The notes: generated by a model not told the origin, from the letters alone. 16,258 nucleotides of DNA from an uncultured Paracoccus sp. (GCA_937859005.1 CALLYR010000419.1:1-16258); one strand, 5' to 3'. Positions 1 through 8,713 are shown, counted from the stretch's first letter. Program-made: numbers and translations.

Positions 1-539
1 GCATTCGCGGGACGCTCGGCGGCGGCGGGGGGAACGGCGCCCGGTTCGGGCACAGGGGATGGCTCGACCACCGGCATCCCCGCGCCCCCGGCCGCCATGC
101 CCGCATCCACCGTCAGCGTGCCGCCCATGGCGATGATGCCGGGCGCCTTGTCCTTGAGTTCCAGCACCACCCGCTGCGCGAGCTTCGGCCCCACCCCCGG
201 CGCGCGCCTGACCGCCGCCCAGTCGCCCAGCGCGATGGCCCGGCCCAGTCCTTCGGCCCCCAGCGTGCCCAGGACCGCAAGCGACGCCCTGGACCCGATC
301 CCCTGCACGGATGTCAGCAGCCGGTGCCATTCCTTTTCCAGCAGCGTCGGAAAACCGAAAAGCTGCAGCAGATCCTCACGCACCAGCAGGTCGGTATAAA
401 GCGCCGCCGCCTCTCCCACGCGGGGCAGGCCGGCTGCGGTGCGCTCGCTGACATGGACGATATAGCCCACGCCGCGCACGTCGATCAGGACGTGATCGGG
501 GGCGCGGTGCAGGATGATGCCGGCCACGCGCCCGATCAT
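1..539 (-). CDS. ruvA: Holliday junction branch migration protein RuvA (3' end cut off by window)
   Basis: RuvA binds the four-way Holliday junction as a tetramer and loads the RuvB motor for branch migration during recombination repair. The frame stays open from the ATG at 537-539 to the window edge, giving about 179 residues. Domain I starts [20 protein letters not shown] and contains the family-typical [10 protein letters not shown] strand. Domain II shows two helix-hairpin-helix motifs, [14 protein letters not shown] (about 77-90) and [17 protein letters not shown] (about 112-128), which bind the junction backbone. After about residue 135 comes an Ala/Pro/Gly-rich linker, expected before the RuvB-contacting domain III. 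That domain is missing only because the window ends. The start overlaps the ruvC stop by 4 bases (ATGA), implying coupled translation. ruvB probably follows beyond the left edge, by family habit; this is not visible. Confidence 0.95.
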   Translation of the reverse strand, partial: MIGRVAGIILHRAPDHVLIDVRGVGYIVHVSERTAAGLPRVGEAAALYTDLLVREDLLQLFGFPTLLEKEWHRLLTSVQGIGSRASLAVLGTLGAEGLGRAIALGDWAAVRRAPGVGPKLAQRVVLELKDKAPGIIAMGGTLTVDAGMAAGGAGMPVVEPSPVPEPGAVPPAAAERPAN

Positions 540-1030
540 GCCATCACCTTGATGCGCAGGACCCGCGATTGCAGGTGGCGGGCGTGGCAGATGGCGATGG
601 CCAGCGCATCGGCCGCATCCGGTCCGGCCAGTTCGACGCCGGGCAACTGAAATCGGACCATATGCTCGACCTGCTGCTTTTGCGCGTGACCGACGCCGAC
701 GATGGCCTTCTTCACGGCATTGGGCGCATATTCCCCGACCGTCAGCCCTGCCTGCGCCGGGGCCAGCACGGCGATGCCGCGGGCCTGCCCCAGCTTCAGC
801 GTGCCGACGGCATCCTTGTTGACGAAGGTCTGTTCGACCGCCGCGGCATCGGGCGCATGGGCCGCGATCACCGCGACCAGCCCGCGATACAGATCCGACA
901 GCCGCGCCCCCAGATCGGCGCCGTCCGACCGGACGATCCCGTTCGCCACGTGGCGCAGGCGCGATCCGTCCGCCTCGATCACGCCCCATCCCATGTTCAC
1001 CAGCCCGGGATCGATGCCCAGAACCCGCAT
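536..1030 (-). CDS. ruvC: Crossover junction endodeoxyribonuclease RuvC
   Basis: RuvC is the Mg2+-dependent resolvase that cuts Holliday junctions symmetrically after RuvAB branch migration. The 164-residue protein has the usual family length and opens [10 protein letters not shown]. The four catalytic acidic residues sit at the same numbers as in the E. coli enzyme: D7 (GIDPG), E66 (VEQTF), D138 and D141 ([11 protein letters not shown]). The basic stretch [18 protein letters not shown] (about 104-121) is the conserved DNA-binding segment. The upstream sequence AGGCGGCAGG before the ATG offers a modest ribosome binding site. It is the first gene of the ruvC-ruvA unit and overlaps ruvA by 4 bases. 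It is divergent from the mnh operon across a 122-base gap, so both promoters should lie in 1031-1152. Confidence 0.96.
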   Translation of the reverse strand: MRVLGIDPGLVNMGWGVIEADGSRLRHVANGIVRSDGADLGARLSDLYRGLVAVIAAHAPDAAAVEQTFVNKDAVGTLKLGQARGIAVLAPAQAGLTVGEYAPNAVKKAIVGVGHAQKQQVEHMVRFQLPGVELAGPDAADALAIAICHARHLQSRVLRIKVMA

Positions 1031-1102
1031 CCTGCCGCCTCATGCTTTTCCGATGGGTTAGCACGAAGCGCGAACATCGCCTAGGCGGTTTTCGCGGATC
1101 GC

Positions 1103-1108
1103 TTGACA
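1103..1108 (+). promoter_or_regulatory. Candidate -35 element of the mnh operon promoter
   Basis: A perfect TTGACA, preceded by C as in the alphaproteobacterial CTTGAC consensus, lies 45 bases before the mnhA start in the divergent ruvC-mnhA gap. No good -10 hexamer sits 16-18 bases downstream. The best matches (CACCAA at 1127-1132, CAACAT at 1130-1135) are poor or badly spaced. The promoter could therefore be activator-dependent, or the hexamer could be chance. No convincing partner promoter for ruvC was found in the same gap. Confidence 0.35.
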
Positions 1109-1152
1109 CCCGCCGTCCGCATGGGACACCAACATGTGAATTGCGAGGAACG

Positions 1153-3984
1153 ATGTCCCCTGCCCTGATCGCCCTGCTGCCGTTTCTGGGTGCGCTGCTG
1201 CCCGGTCTGATGGTCCGCGCCGGACGGAACGCCGCCGCCATTGCCTGCGCCACGGCGACCGGGCTGGCGCTGCTGGGCCTGTGCCTGCATATCCCTGCGG
1301 TGATGGCGGGCGAGGTGATCGCCACCCGCCTGTCCTGGATGCCCCAGATCGGGCTGGCCGCCGATTTCCGGCTGGACGGGCTGGGGCTGCTGTTCGGCAT
1401 CCTGATCCTGGGGATCGGGCTGCTCATCATCCTTTACGCGCGGTTCTATCTGTCCCCGGACGACGCGGCGGGGCCGTTCTTCACCTATCTCATGCTGTTC
1501 CAGGGCGCGATGACGGGGATCGTGCTGTCGGACAACGTCCTGATGATGCTGGTCTTCTGGGAACTGACCTCGCTGTCGTCCTTCCTGCTGATCGGCTTCT
1601 GGAAGCACCTGCCCGAAGGGCGGCAGGGCGCCCGCATGGCCCTGACCGTGACGGCGCTGGGGGGGCTGGCGATGATCGCGGGCCTGCTGATGCTGGGTCA
1701 GGTCGCGGGGTCGTACCGGCTGTCCGACATCCTGCAGGTGCGGGACGCGGTGCAGGCATCGCCCCTTTACCTGCCGGCGCTGGTGCTGATCCTGATCGGC
1801 GCCTTCACCAAGTCGGCGCAGTTCCCGTTCCATTTCTGGCTGCCGCGCGCGATGGCCGCGCCCACGCCGGTCAGCGCCTATCTGCATTCGGCGACCATGG
1901 TGAAGGCGGGGCTGTTCCTGATGGCACGGCTGTGGCCGGTGCTGGCGGGCACGCCGGAATGGTTCGCCATCGTCGCGACCACGGGGCTGGTCACGATGCT
2001 GGTGGGCGCCGCGATCGCGCTGTTCCAGGACGAGCTGAAGGGATTGCTCGCCTATTCCACCGTCTCGCATCTGGGCCTCATCACGATGCTGCTGGGAATG
2101 GGCACGCCCGAGGCGGCGGTGGCGGCGATGTTCCACATCATCGCCCATGCCACCTTCAAGGCCGCGCTGTTCATGACCGCCGGCATCATCGACCACGAGG
2201 CGCACACCATGTCCATCGCCCGCCTTGGCGGGCTGCGGGCGCTGATGCCGCTGACCTTCGCGATCGCGACGGTGGCCGGACTGTCGATGGCGGGGATTCC
2301 GCCCTTCAACGGCTTCATTTCCAAGGAACTGATGCTGGAACAGGCTGCCCATGCGGAATGGCTGGGGTCGGGCTGGCTGTTCGGGGCGCTGGCGACGCTG
2401 GGGGCGCTGTTCTCGGTCGCCTATTCGCTGCGCTATGTCGCACATGTCTTCCTGGGGCCGGTGCGCGACGACTATCCGCACCGCCCGCACGATCCGGGCA
2501 TGGGGCTGTGGCTGTCGCCCGCGATCCTGGCGGGGCTGGTGGTGGCGATCGGGCTGGCGCCGGTCGCGATGGCGGGCTGGCTGGCCGACGCCGCCGCCTC
2601 GGCCGTGACCGGCCTGCCCCAGCGGACGGATTTCGCCCTGTGGCACGGGATCACGCCCGCGCTGGGGCTGTCGGGGCTGGCGATCGTCGGGGGGGCGCTG
2701 CTGCTGGCGGCGTGGCGTCCCGCGGACGCCCTGCGCCGCGCGCTGCCGCGCATCGATGCCAAGGCGATCCATGACGACATGATGGAAACCGCCCGGCTGT
2801 GGTCGCACCGGATCAGTGACGGCTTCACCAACGGGTCGATGTCGCGCGCGCTGGCCGCATTCACCCTGACCACGCTGATCTGCGGCGTCGCCGCCTGGCA
2901 TACCGGGCGTGCCGGACCCGAGGTGCGGCCGATGCTGCCCGTCCAGCCCGTGGCCTTCGCCGGCTGGATCATGGCGATGGTCGCCACCGGCTGCATGGTC
3001 GCCTTTCACCGCCGCCGCATCCTGGCGCTGGTGCTGGTGGGCATCGTCGGGCTGATCGTGTCGGGGGCCTTCCTGTATCTGTCGGCCCCCGACCTGGCGC
3101 TGACCCAGATCTCGGTCGAGGTGGTCACGGTCATCCTGCTGCTGCTGGCGCTGAACTTCCTGCCCAAGCGGACGGTGCTGGACACCGGCAACCTCAAGCG
3201 CGGGGCCGACGCCTTCATCGCGGCGCTGGCGGGCCTGGGCTTCGGGGGGCTGGCCTATGTCATCATGCGGCGCGATTTCGCCTTTCCCACGATCTCGGGC
3301 TACATGGTGGAAAACAGCCACAGGCTGGGCGGCGGGGACAATGTGGTGAACGTCATCCTCGTCGATTTCCGCGGCTATGACACCTATGGCGAGATCACCG
3401 TGCTGGGGATCGCGGCGCTGACGATCTTCGCGCTGACGGAAACGCTGCTGGCGGGGCGGTCGAGGGCGCGGCTGCGCGCCTGGGTCCACGACATGCGCCG
3501 CGCCGGCGACCGGCATCCGCTGATGATGGTGGTGGCGACGCGGGTGATCCTGCCGATCTCGCTGGTGGTGGGGCTGTATATCTTCCTGCGCGGCCACAAC
3601 GCGCCGGGCGGAGGCTTCATCGCGGGGCTGATCGTGTCGGTGGCGCTGGTGATGCAGTACATGGCATCCGGCTTTGCCTGGGCGATGGCGCGGCAGAACA
3701 TCCCCTATCACGCGCTGATCGGGCTGGGGGTGCTGGCCGCGGGCGTCACCGGGGCGGGGGCATGGTTCGCAGGCAAGCCGTTCCTGACCTCCAGCTATGG
3801 CTATTTCCATCTGTGGGGGGTCGAGCCGTTCGAACTGGCCACCGCCATGGGCTTTGACACCGGGGTGTTCCTGTGCGTCGTGGGCGCGGTGATGCTGGCG
3901 CTGAATTCGCTGTCGCGGATCGCGCGGCAGGCGGGCGAACGGACGGACGCCCGCCCTATGGATACCCTGCCGGAGGGCCGTTGA
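1153..3984 (+). CDS. mnhA: Fused Mrp/Mnh antiporter subunit A-B (PhaAB type)
   Basis: Largest subunit of the Mrp cation/proton antiporter, an inner-membrane complex exchanging Na+ or K+ for H+. The 943 residues join three parts. About 1-480 is a NuoL-like proton-channel antiporter domain. About 600-780 is the MrpA C-terminal region. About 786-930 is a full MnhB domain starting near [20 protein letters not shown], with [11 protein letters not shown]. Expected channel residues are present: E137 (WELTS), K220 ([14 protein letters not shown]), K251 (TMVKAG), K336 (HATFKAALF) and K391 (GFISKELM). In the C-terminal part, D647 and E656 ([15 protein letters not shown]) are the conserved acidic pair. 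The ATG at 1153 is chosen because GAGGAA at 1145-1150 precedes it and the protein then begins with a hydrophobic segment. A start at 1042 would add 37 unlike residues and swallow the promoter region. Gene fusion of A and B defines the six-gene group of mrp operons. The ion carried cannot be told from sequence. Confidence 0.95.
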   Translation: MSPALIALLPFLGALLPGLMVRAGRNAAAIACATATGLALLGLCLHIPAVMAGEVIATRLSWMPQIGLAADFRLDGLGLLFGILILGIGLLIILYARFYLSPDDAAGPFFTYLMLFQGAMTGIVLSDNVLMMLVFWELTSLSSFLLIGFWKHLPEGRQGARMALTVTALGGLAMIAGLLMLGQVAGSYRLSDILQVRDAVQASPLYLPALVLILIGAFTKSAQFPFHFWLPRAMAAPTPVSAYLHSATMVKAGLFLMARLWPVLAGTPEWFAIVATTGLVTMLVGAAIALFQDELKGLLAYSTVSHLGLITMLLGMGTPEAAVAAMFHIIAHATFKAALFMTAGIIDHEAHTMSIARLGGLRALMPLTFAIATVAGLSMAGIPPFNGFISKELMLEQAAHAEWLGSGWLFGALATLGALFSVAYSLRYVAHVFLGPVRDDYPHRPHDPGMGLWLSPAILAGLVVAIGLAPVAMAGWLADAAASAVTGLPQRTDFALWHGITPALGLSGLAIVGGALLLAAWRPADALRRALPRIDAKAIHDDMMETARLWSHRISDGFTNGSMSRALAAFTLTTLICGVAAWHTGRAGPEVRPMLPVQPVAFAGWIMAMVATGCMVAFHRRRILALVLVGIVGLIVSGAFLYLSAPDLALTQISVEVVTVILLLLALNFLPKRTVLDTGNLKRGADAFIAALAGLGFGGLAYVIMRRDFAFPTISGYMVENSHRLGGGDNVVNVILVDFRGYDTYGEITVLGIAALTIFALTETLLAGRSRARLRAWVHDMRRAGDRHPLMMVVATRVILPISLVVGLYIFLRGHNAPGGGFIAGLIVSVALVMQYMASGFAWAMARQNIPYHALIGLGVLAAGVTGAGAWFAGKPFLTSSYGYFHLWGVEPFELATAMGFDTGVFLCVVGAVMLALNSLSRIARQAGERTDARPMDTLPEGR

Positions 3985-4346
3985 TGGAACTCCTCGTCGC
4001 CTCGGCCATCGGCTTCATGACCGCCGCCGGGGTCTATCTGGTCCTGCGCAAGCGCAGCTTCGCGGTGGTGCTGGGCATGACCATGCTCAGCTATGCGATC
4101 AACCTGTTCCTGTTCACCACCGGGCGCATCGTCGTCGATCAGCCGCCGATCCTGCGGGACGGCGTGACCGCCCATACCGATCCGATCCCGCAGGCGCTGG
4201 TGCTGACGGCGATCGTGATTTCCTTCGGCATGACCGCCGTCACCGTGATGATGGCGCTGGGCGCCTTCATCGTGGGCGGCGACGACCGCATCGATCTGCC
4301 CCGGCGCGAACGGGACGGCAGCGCAAGGCAAGGGAACGCACGTTGA
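3984..4346 (+). CDS. mnhC: Mrp/Mnh antiporter subunit C
   Basis: Small NuoK-like membrane subunit of the Mrp antiporter. The 120-residue protein has three hydrophobic segments (about 3-22, 28-46, 68-96). It carries the conserved SYAINLFLF and DPIPQALVLTAIVISFG motifs, typical of MnhC/MrpC and homologous to complex I NuoK. The tail after about residue 98 is charged (DDRIDLPRRERDG) and presumably cytoplasmic. The ATG shares one base with the mnhAB stop (TGATG), and GGAGGG at 3972-3977 gives a well-spaced ribosome binding site. Translation is therefore probably coupled to mnhAB. The size is close to the family norm of about 113 residues. Confidence 0.94.
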   Translation: MELLVASAIGFMTAAGVYLVLRKRSFAVVLGMTMLSYAINLFLFTTGRIVVDQPPILRDGVTAHTDPIPQALVLTAIVISFGMTAVTVMMALGAFIVGGDDRIDLPRRERDGSARQGNAR

Positions 4347-5938
4347 ACCACTGGCTGATCGCCCCTGTCGTCCTGCCCGCCTTCGCAGGCCCGCTGATCG
4401 TCCTGGGGATGCGGCACGACCTGGTGCTGCAACGGGTCTTTTCCGTGGCCGCCACCGCCGCGCAACTGGTCATCGCCGTCCTGCTGATGATGCAGGCGAT
4501 GGGCGGCGAGGTGCAGGTCTATCGCCTGGGCAACTGGGCCGCGCCCTTCGGCATCGTGCTGATGCTGGACCGGCTGGCGGCGCTGATGCTGCTGCTGACC
4601 GCGGTGCTGGCGCTGGTGGTCCAGCTTTACGCGGTGGGCTCGGGCTGGGACCGCAAGGGCTGGCATTTCCATGCCCTGTGGCAGTTCCAGTTGATGGGGA
4701 TCAACGGGGCGTTCCTGACCGGCGACGCCTTCAACCTGTTCGTCTTCTTCGAGGTGCTGCTGATCGCGAGCTATGGCCTGATGATCCACGGCGGCGGCGA
4801 GATGAGGCTGCGCGCGGGCGTGCAGTATGTGGTCTACAACCTCGCCGGCTCGACCCTGTTCCTGGCGGCGCTGGGGACGATCTATGCGGTGACCGGGACG
4901 CTGAACATGGCCGACCTGGCGGTCAAGGTCGCGCAGATGCCGCCCGACGACACCGCGCTGCTGCGGGTGGGCGCGGTGCTGCTGATGCTGGTCTTTGCGG
5001 TCAAGGCGGCGCTGGTGCCGCTGCATTTCTGGCTGCCCGCGACCTATGCGCGCGCGCCGGGGCCGGTGGCGGCGCTGTTTGCGAACATGACCAAGGTGGG
5101 GGTCTATGCGATCATCCGCTTCTTCACGCTGGTCTTTCCGGCCGACGGCGTGGTGGAACGTTTCGCCGCAGACATCCTGCTGCCGGCGGCGCTGGTCACG
5201 CTGGTCATCGGCCAGATCGGAATCCTGGGCAGCCGCCATCTGGGCCGGGTCGCCGCCTATGCCGCGCTGGGGTCGGTCGGCACGCTGATGATCGGCGTGG
5301 CCCAGTTCCGCCAGCCCGGCCTTGCCGCCGCGATCTGGTATCTGATCCATTCGACGCTGGCCACGGGCGCGCTGTTCCTGATCGTGGATCTGGTCGGTGG
5401 ACGGCGTCTGGGCGGCAGCGTGTGGCTGCGCCCGCTGCCCCCCCTGGCGCAGGGCGGGATGGTGGCGGCGCTGTTCATGGCCGCCGCCATCGGCATCACC
5501 GGCCTGCCGCCGCTGTCGGGATTCCCCGGCAAGCTGGCGATCCTGCAGGCCACGCGCGACGCCGACTGGAGCTTTGCGATCTGGGCCACGATCCTTGTCA
5601 CATCGCTGATCGGGATCGCGGGGCTGACCCGTGCGGGGTCGATCCTGTTCTGGAAGGCGCATGAGACCGGCCCCGAACCCATCCTTGCCGTCCTGCCCCA
5701 GCCCGCGCTGCGTCCCCTGCCCGTCAAGGTCGAACCTGACGAATCGGTTCAGGACATCGGCGACGCCGCCTCGCCCGCGCTGGCGCTGACGGCGGCGGCG
5801 GCGCTGGTGGCGGGGCTGGCGGTGCTGACCATTCTGGCCGGGCCGGTGATGGATTTCGCCCAGGCCACCGCGCGCCAGCTGGTGGACCCCGCCCCCTATG
5901 TCGAGGCCGTGCTGATCCGGCAGGAGGGCACGCGATGA
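4343..5938 (+). CDS. mnhD: Mrp/Mnh antiporter subunit D
   Basis: NuoM/NuoN-like proton-translocating subunit of the Mrp antiporter, 531 residues with about 14 predicted membrane segments. The channel residues expected for this family are visible: E137 (FFEVLLIASYG), K221 (FAVKAALVPLHFWLP), K251 (NMTKVGVYAIIR) and K397 (PPLSGFPGKLAIL). At the position where mnhAB has a lysine (HATFKAALF), this protein has HSTLATGALF, as in many NuoM-like subunits. The start codon is TTG at 4343, inside TTGA shared with the mnhC stop, with AAGGGA at 4330-4335 seven bases upstream. No ATG lies close by, and the protein from this TTG begins correctly with MNHWLIAPVVLPAFAG. A weaker start codon in a coupled overlap may set its dose relative to the other subunits. 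Confidence 0.94.
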   Translation: MNHWLIAPVVLPAFAGPLIVLGMRHDLVLQRVFSVAATAAQLVIAVLLMMQAMGGEVQVYRLGNWAAPFGIVLMLDRLAALMLLLTAVLALVVQLYAVGSGWDRKGWHFHALWQFQLMGINGAFLTGDAFNLFVFFEVLLIASYGLMIHGGGEMRLRAGVQYVVYNLAGSTLFLAALGTIYAVTGTLNMADLAVKVAQMPPDDTALLRVGAVLLMLVFAVKAALVPLHFWLPATYARAPGPVAALFANMTKVGVYAIIRFFTLVFPADGVVERFAADILLPAALVTLVIGQIGILGSRHLGRVAAYAALGSVGTLMIGVAQFRQPGLAAAIWYLIHSTLATGALFLIVDLVGGRRLGGSVWLRPLPPLAQGGMVAALFMAAAIGITGLPPLSGFPGKLAILQATRDADWSFAIWATILVTSLIGIAGLTRAGSILFWKAHETGPEPILAVLPQPALRPLPVKVEPDESVQDIGDAASPALALTAAAALVAGLAVLTILAGPVMDFAQATARQLVDPAPYVEAVLIRQEGTR

Positions 5939-6426
5939 TCCGCCGCATCCTGCCAAATCCGCTGCTGTCGGTCGTGGTCGCGCTGGTCTGGCTGCTGCTG
6001 GTCAACCGCTTCGCCTGGGGCTCTCTGGTCTTTGCGGCGGTGCTGGGGGTGCTGGTCCCGGTGCTGACCGAACCCTATACGCTCAGCCGCACCCGGCTGG
6101 CGCGGCCGGCGAAGGTGCCCGCCTATGTGATGATCGTGATCTGGGACATCATCAAGGCCAATATCGCGGTCGCCCGGATCGTCCTGTTCATGCCCCGCCG
6201 CGATCTGCGCCCCTGCTGGCTGACCGTGCCGCTGGACCTGACCAGCCCCGAGGCGATCACGGTCCTTGCCGGCACCATCACCCTGACCCCCGGCACCGTC
6301 AGCTGCGACCTGTCGGAGGATGGGCGCGCGCTGCTGGTCCATTGCCTGCACGCCCCCGATCCCGATGCCGTGCTGGACGAGATCAAGACCCGCTACGAGT
6401 CCCGGCTGAAGGAGATCTTCCGATGA
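5935..6426 (+). CDS. mnhE: Mrp/Mnh antiporter subunit E
   Basis: Accessory subunit of the Mrp antiporter, 163 residues. The N-terminal half is hydrophobic, with segments at about 8-30, 31-46 and 60-85. The family signature region includes VMIVIWDIIKANIAVARIVL. The C-terminal half (about 95-163) is a soluble domain with the conserved AGTITLTPGTVSCDLSEDG stretch and an ending rich in charged residues. The ATG overlaps the mnhD stop (ATGA), and AGGAGG at 5922-5927 is a near-perfect ribosome binding site seven bases upstream, the strongest in the operon. The family is needed for assembly and activity of the complex but has no complex I counterpart among the classic antiporter subunits. Confidence 0.93.
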   Translation: MIRRILPNPLLSVVVALVWLLLVNRFAWGSLVFAAVLGVLVPVLTEPYTLSRTRLARPAKVPAYVMIVIWDIIKANIAVARIVLFMPRRDLRPCWLTVPLDLTSPEAITVLAGTITLTPGTVSCDLSEDGRALLVHCLHAPDPDAVLDEIKTRYESRLKEIFR

Positions 6427-6692
6427 TCGAGGCAGCACTTCTGTTCGCCTTCGGCTGCTTCGGGCTGGCGCAATTGTTCTGCCTGTATCGCGTGGTCTTC
6501 GCGCCGGGCCTGTCGGACCGGGTGCTGGCGCTGGACACGATGGCGCTGAACATGATCGCGCTTCTGGGGCTGTTCGGCATCCGTCATGGTACCTCCATGT
6601 ATTTCGAGGCAGCACTTCTGTTCGCGATGGTCGGTTTTGTCTCGACGGTGGCCTATGCCAAATTCGTGCTGCGGGGGGACATCATCGAATGA
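6423..6692 (+). CDS. mnhF: Mrp/Mnh antiporter subunit F
   Basis: Small membrane subunit of the Mrp antiporter, 89 residues with three hydrophobic helices. It carries the MnhF/MrpF-typical RVVFAPGLSDRVLALDTMALN loop, in which the Pro-Gly-x-x-Asp-Arg element is conserved. The ATG at 6423 overlaps the mnhE stop by 4 bases, and AAGGAG at 6409-6414 lies eight bases before it. Upstream in-frame ATGs would extend into mnhE and are not supported. The gene contains an exact 22-base direct repeat (6427-6448 and 6604-6625) in the same frame, coding for EAALLFA twice, once in helix 1 and once in helix 3. Confidence 0.93.
   Translation: MIEAALLFAFGCFGLAQLFCLYRVVFAPGLSDRVLALDTMALNMIALLGLFGIRHGTSMYFEAALLFAMVGFVSTVAYAKFVLRGDIIE
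6427..6448 (+). repeat. Direct repeat copy 1 inside mnhF
   Basis: This 22-base stretch is identical to 6604-6625. The key part reads GAGGCAGCACTTCTGTTCGC. The copies are 177 bases (59 codons) apart and in the same reading frame. Each encodes Glu-Ala-Ala-Leu-Leu-Phe-Ala, using the same synonymous codons, including the less usual CTT. Confidence 0.9.
6604..6625 (+). repeat. Direct repeat copy 2 inside mnhF
   Basis: Second exact copy of the 22-base repeat at 6427-6448, lying in the third membrane helix of MnhF. Homologous recombination between the copies would delete 177 bases and leave an in-frame 30-residue product. That deletion is a possibility and has not been observed. Confidence 0.9.
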
Positions 6693-7093
6693 TGCTGGTG
6701 GCGGAAATCCTGATCGCGGCGCTGCTGGTCATCGGCGGCGTCTTCGGGGCGGTGGGGTCCTGGGGGCTGGTGCGGCTGCCCGATCCGATGACGCGGCTGC
6801 ATTCGCCGACCAAGGCGGCGACGCTTGGGGTGGGATCGGTGCTGATCGCCTCGATGCTGCATTCCGCGATCTTTCGCGGGGTGGTCAGTTGGCACGAACT
6901 GTTGATTTCCCTGTTCGTCTTCGCGACGGCCCCGCTGACCGGGCTGTTCATCGCCAAGGCGCATATGCATCTGTCCTGGGACAAGGACGAGCTGCCCCGG
7001 CCCGGACCGGATCAGGAATGGTCCACCTTTGGCCAGGGGGCCGAGGAAAACCCGATGGTGCACTGCCCCCACCCGCCCCGCCGCAGCGAATGA
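6689..7093 (+). CDS. mnhG: Mrp/Mnh antiporter subunit G
   Basis: Last gene of the Mrp operon, encoding a 134-residue membrane subunit. Three hydrophobic segments are visible (about 3-24, 42-60, 68-90). The family-typical GSWGLVRLPDPMTRLHSPTKAATLGVGSVLIAS stretch is present; the LPDPMTRLHSPTKA part is the hallmark of MnhG/PhaG. The ATG at 6689 overlaps the mnhF stop (ATGA), and a second ATG follows directly at 6692. After about residue 100 there is a hydrophilic tail rich in Pro, Glu and Asp that ends with PHPPRRSE. This tail makes the protein somewhat longer than the usual 110-125 residues. The stop is only 7 bases from the convergent xerC stop, and no intrinsic terminator is evident between them. 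Confidence 0.93.
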   Translation: MMLVAEILIAALLVIGGVFGAVGSWGLVRLPDPMTRLHSPTKAATLGVGSVLIASMLHSAIFRGVVSWHELLISLFVFATAPLTGLFIAKAHMHLSWDKDELPRPGPDQEWSTFGQGAEENPMVHCPHPPRRSE

Positions 7094-7100
7094 CCTGCCA

Positions 7101-8030
7101 TCAGCGCCGCGGATGGGCGGCGCGGTGGACGGCCAGCAGATGAGCGTCGTCCACGCCGGTATAGACCTGCGTGGTCGACAGGCTGGCATGGCCCAGCAAC
7201 TGCTGGATCGTCCGCAGATCGCCGCCCGCGGCCAGCAGATGGGTCGCGAAACTGTGGCGCAGCGCATGGGGCGTCGCCGTTTCCGGCAGCCCCAGCGACT
7301 GCCGCAGGCGCATCATGCCCCCCTGGATCGCGCCCGCAGCCAGCCGCCCGCCCCGCACCCCGCGAAACAGCGGCTCGTCCGGTGCCACCCCCCAGGGCGA
7401 CAGGCGCAGATATTCGGCCACGGCCGTCCGCGCCACCGGCAGCACCGGCACCACCCGGTCGCGCCCGCCCTTGCCGCGCACCGCCAGCGACTCGGCCATC
7501 GGCCAGTCGCGCCCGTCCAGCGCCAGCGCCTCGCCGATCCGCAGGCCCAGACCGTAAAGCAGCGTCAGCACGGCCACGTCGCGGGCCGCGACCCAAGGAG
7601 TGTCATGGCTGATCCCTGCCAGATCCAGCACCGCCCGCGCCTGTTCGGGCGCCAGCGGCCGCGGCAGGCTGCGCCGGTAGCGCGGCCCGCGCGCGGACAG
7701 GGCGGCGGATACGTCGAAGCCTTCGCGGTCGGACAGCCAGCGCAGGAAGCTGCGCACCGCCGACAGCCGCCGCGCCAGGCTGCGCGACGACAGCCCCCGC
7801 CCGCGTTCGGCGGCGGCAAAGGCGCGCATGTCGGATTGCGTCAGGCCCGCCAGCCCCCTGGGCAGCGCGGGCGTCCCGTGATGCCCCCCCAGAAAGGACA
7901 GGAAGGCCAGCACATCGCCCTGATAGGCGGTGATCGTATGCGCCGACCGGTCCCGCGTGGCGCGTTCCCCGTCCAGCCAGCGCGCCAGCGCGTCGGCCAT
8001 CGCCGGGGCCAGCGCCAGCGGAGGCGTCAT
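7101..8030 (-). CDS. xerC: Tyrosine recombinase XerC
   Basis: Site-specific recombinase that, with XerD, resolves chromosome dimers at dif near the terminus during division. The 309-residue length fits. The N-terminal SAM-like core-binding domain covers about 12-105. The catalytic domain (about 125-305) has all six expected residues: R164 (GLGLRIGEAL), K187 (RGKGGRDR), H255 and R258 (HALRHSFATHLL), H281 (LGHASLSTTQVYT) and nucleophile Y290. XerC rather than XerD is chosen because the DUF484 gene lies directly upstream with a 4-base overlap, a partnership also found in gammaproteobacteria; sequence alone cannot fully exclude XerD. It is the last gene of the transaldolase-DUF484-xerC unit and runs convergently into mnhG. 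No dif site was recognised in the window. Confidence 0.92.
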   Translation of the reverse strand: MTPPLALAPAMADALARWLDGERATRDRSAHTITAYQGDVLAFLSFLGGHHGTPALPRGLAGLTQSDMRAFAAAERGRGLSSRSLARRLSAVRSFLRWLSDREGFDVSAALSARGPRYRRSLPRPLAPEQARAVLDLAGISHDTPWVAARDVAVLTLLYGLGLRIGEALALDGRDWPMAESLAVRGKGGRDRVVPVLPVARTAVAEYLRLSPWGVAPDEPLFRGVRGGRLAAGAIQGGMMRLRQSLGLPETATPHALRHSFATHLLAAGGDLRTIQQLLGHASLSTTQVYTGVDDAHLLAVHRAAHPRR

Positions 8031-8713
8031 TCCCGCAACCAGCCCAGCAGCACCAACCGGAACGCCTGCGCAAAGAAGCGCAGCAGATCCGTTCCCTGCG
8101 CCGGCGTGAAGCGCCCCGGCTCCAGCGAGCCCATCAGCAGCAGCGCGGGATTGCGCCCCGGCCCAAGGTCCAGGGGCAGCAGCGCCTCGGACACGACCTC
8201 GGCGCCATGGACGGCGCGGGTGTCCGCCACGGCGCGGCGCAGCACGATGTCGTCGCCGCGCGGCGCCTTGCGCCCGGCCGCGACCAGCCGCGCGACGCTG
8301 CCCGGGGGAACCATGACCAGCGGCCCGCCCGCGGGGACGCGCGGGGGGCCCGCCGTTTCCATCGCCAGCCGCAGCGTATCCACCCGCAGGATCGGCGCGA
8401 CCATGGATTCGAGATTTTCCAGAAATCCGGGAAAGTCCTCGGGCTCCAGCAGGGACAGGACGGCGCGGTGGATCGTGTGCATCCCCGACTGGTTTTCGTA
8501 AGCCGCCGAGATCACCGATTCATGCGCGGCTTCCAGCCGGTCCAGACGATGCTCCAGCGCCTCCATCGCACGGCCGCGGATGTCGATGACGTTGTCGCCC
8601 AGTTCGGATTCCCGCGCCGCCACCAGCGCCCGCATCAGTTCGCGGTCGGCCAGGATCAGCGCGGGGTCGGACAGCAACTGCGCGCGGGTGATGTCGTCCA
8701 GCGCCGCGGTCAT
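8027..8713 (-). CDS. DUF484 family protein
   Basis: Protein of 228 residues, family DUF484, of unknown biochemical role, often encoded next to xerC and with a GAF-like fold suggested for the family. The N-terminal part contains the typical [20 protein letters not shown] region, likely a helical or coiled stretch (about 35-60). The C-terminal part has the family signature [20 protein letters not shown] followed by LLRFFAQ. The start at 8713 is chosen because it overlaps the upstream transaldolase stop by 4 bases (ATGA) and gives [15 protein letters not shown] longer reading up to 8848 would lie wholly inside the transaldolase gene in another frame. The stop overlaps the xerC start by 4 bases. 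No catalytic residues can be named. Confidence 0.88.
   Translation of the reverse strand: MTAALDDITRAQLLSDPALILADRELMRALVAARESELGDNVIDIRGRAMEALEHRLDRLEAAHESVISAAYENQSGMHTIHRAVLSLLEPEDFPGFLENLESMVAPILRVDTLRLAMETAGPPRVPAGGPLVMVPPGSVARLVAAGRKAPRGDDIVLRRAVADTRAVHGAEVVSEALLPLDLGPGRNPALLLMGSLEPGRFTPAQGTDLLRFFAQAFRLVLLGWLRE

Noticed and set aside
1134..1139. ATG-TGA start-stop element upstream of mnhA
   Set aside because: No ribosome binding site precedes it; most likely chance.
1042..1152. In-frame N-terminal extension of mnhA from an ATG at 1042
   Set aside because: The 37 extra residues are hydrophilic and unlike MrpA, span the promoter-like TTGACA and overlap the ruvC leader; the ATG at 1153 has a ribosome binding site.
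1081..3810. Very long antisense open frame (909 codons) opposite mnhA
   Set aside because: It is rich in Arg, Gln, His and Pro with no domain sense, a usual artefact of high-GC codon bias opposite a real gene.
7104..7123. Hairpin GCGCCGC/GCGGCGC as terminator between mnhG and xerC
   Set aside because: A perfect 7-bp stem, but it lies inside the end of xerC and has no T-run on either strand; such stems are frequent at this GC content.
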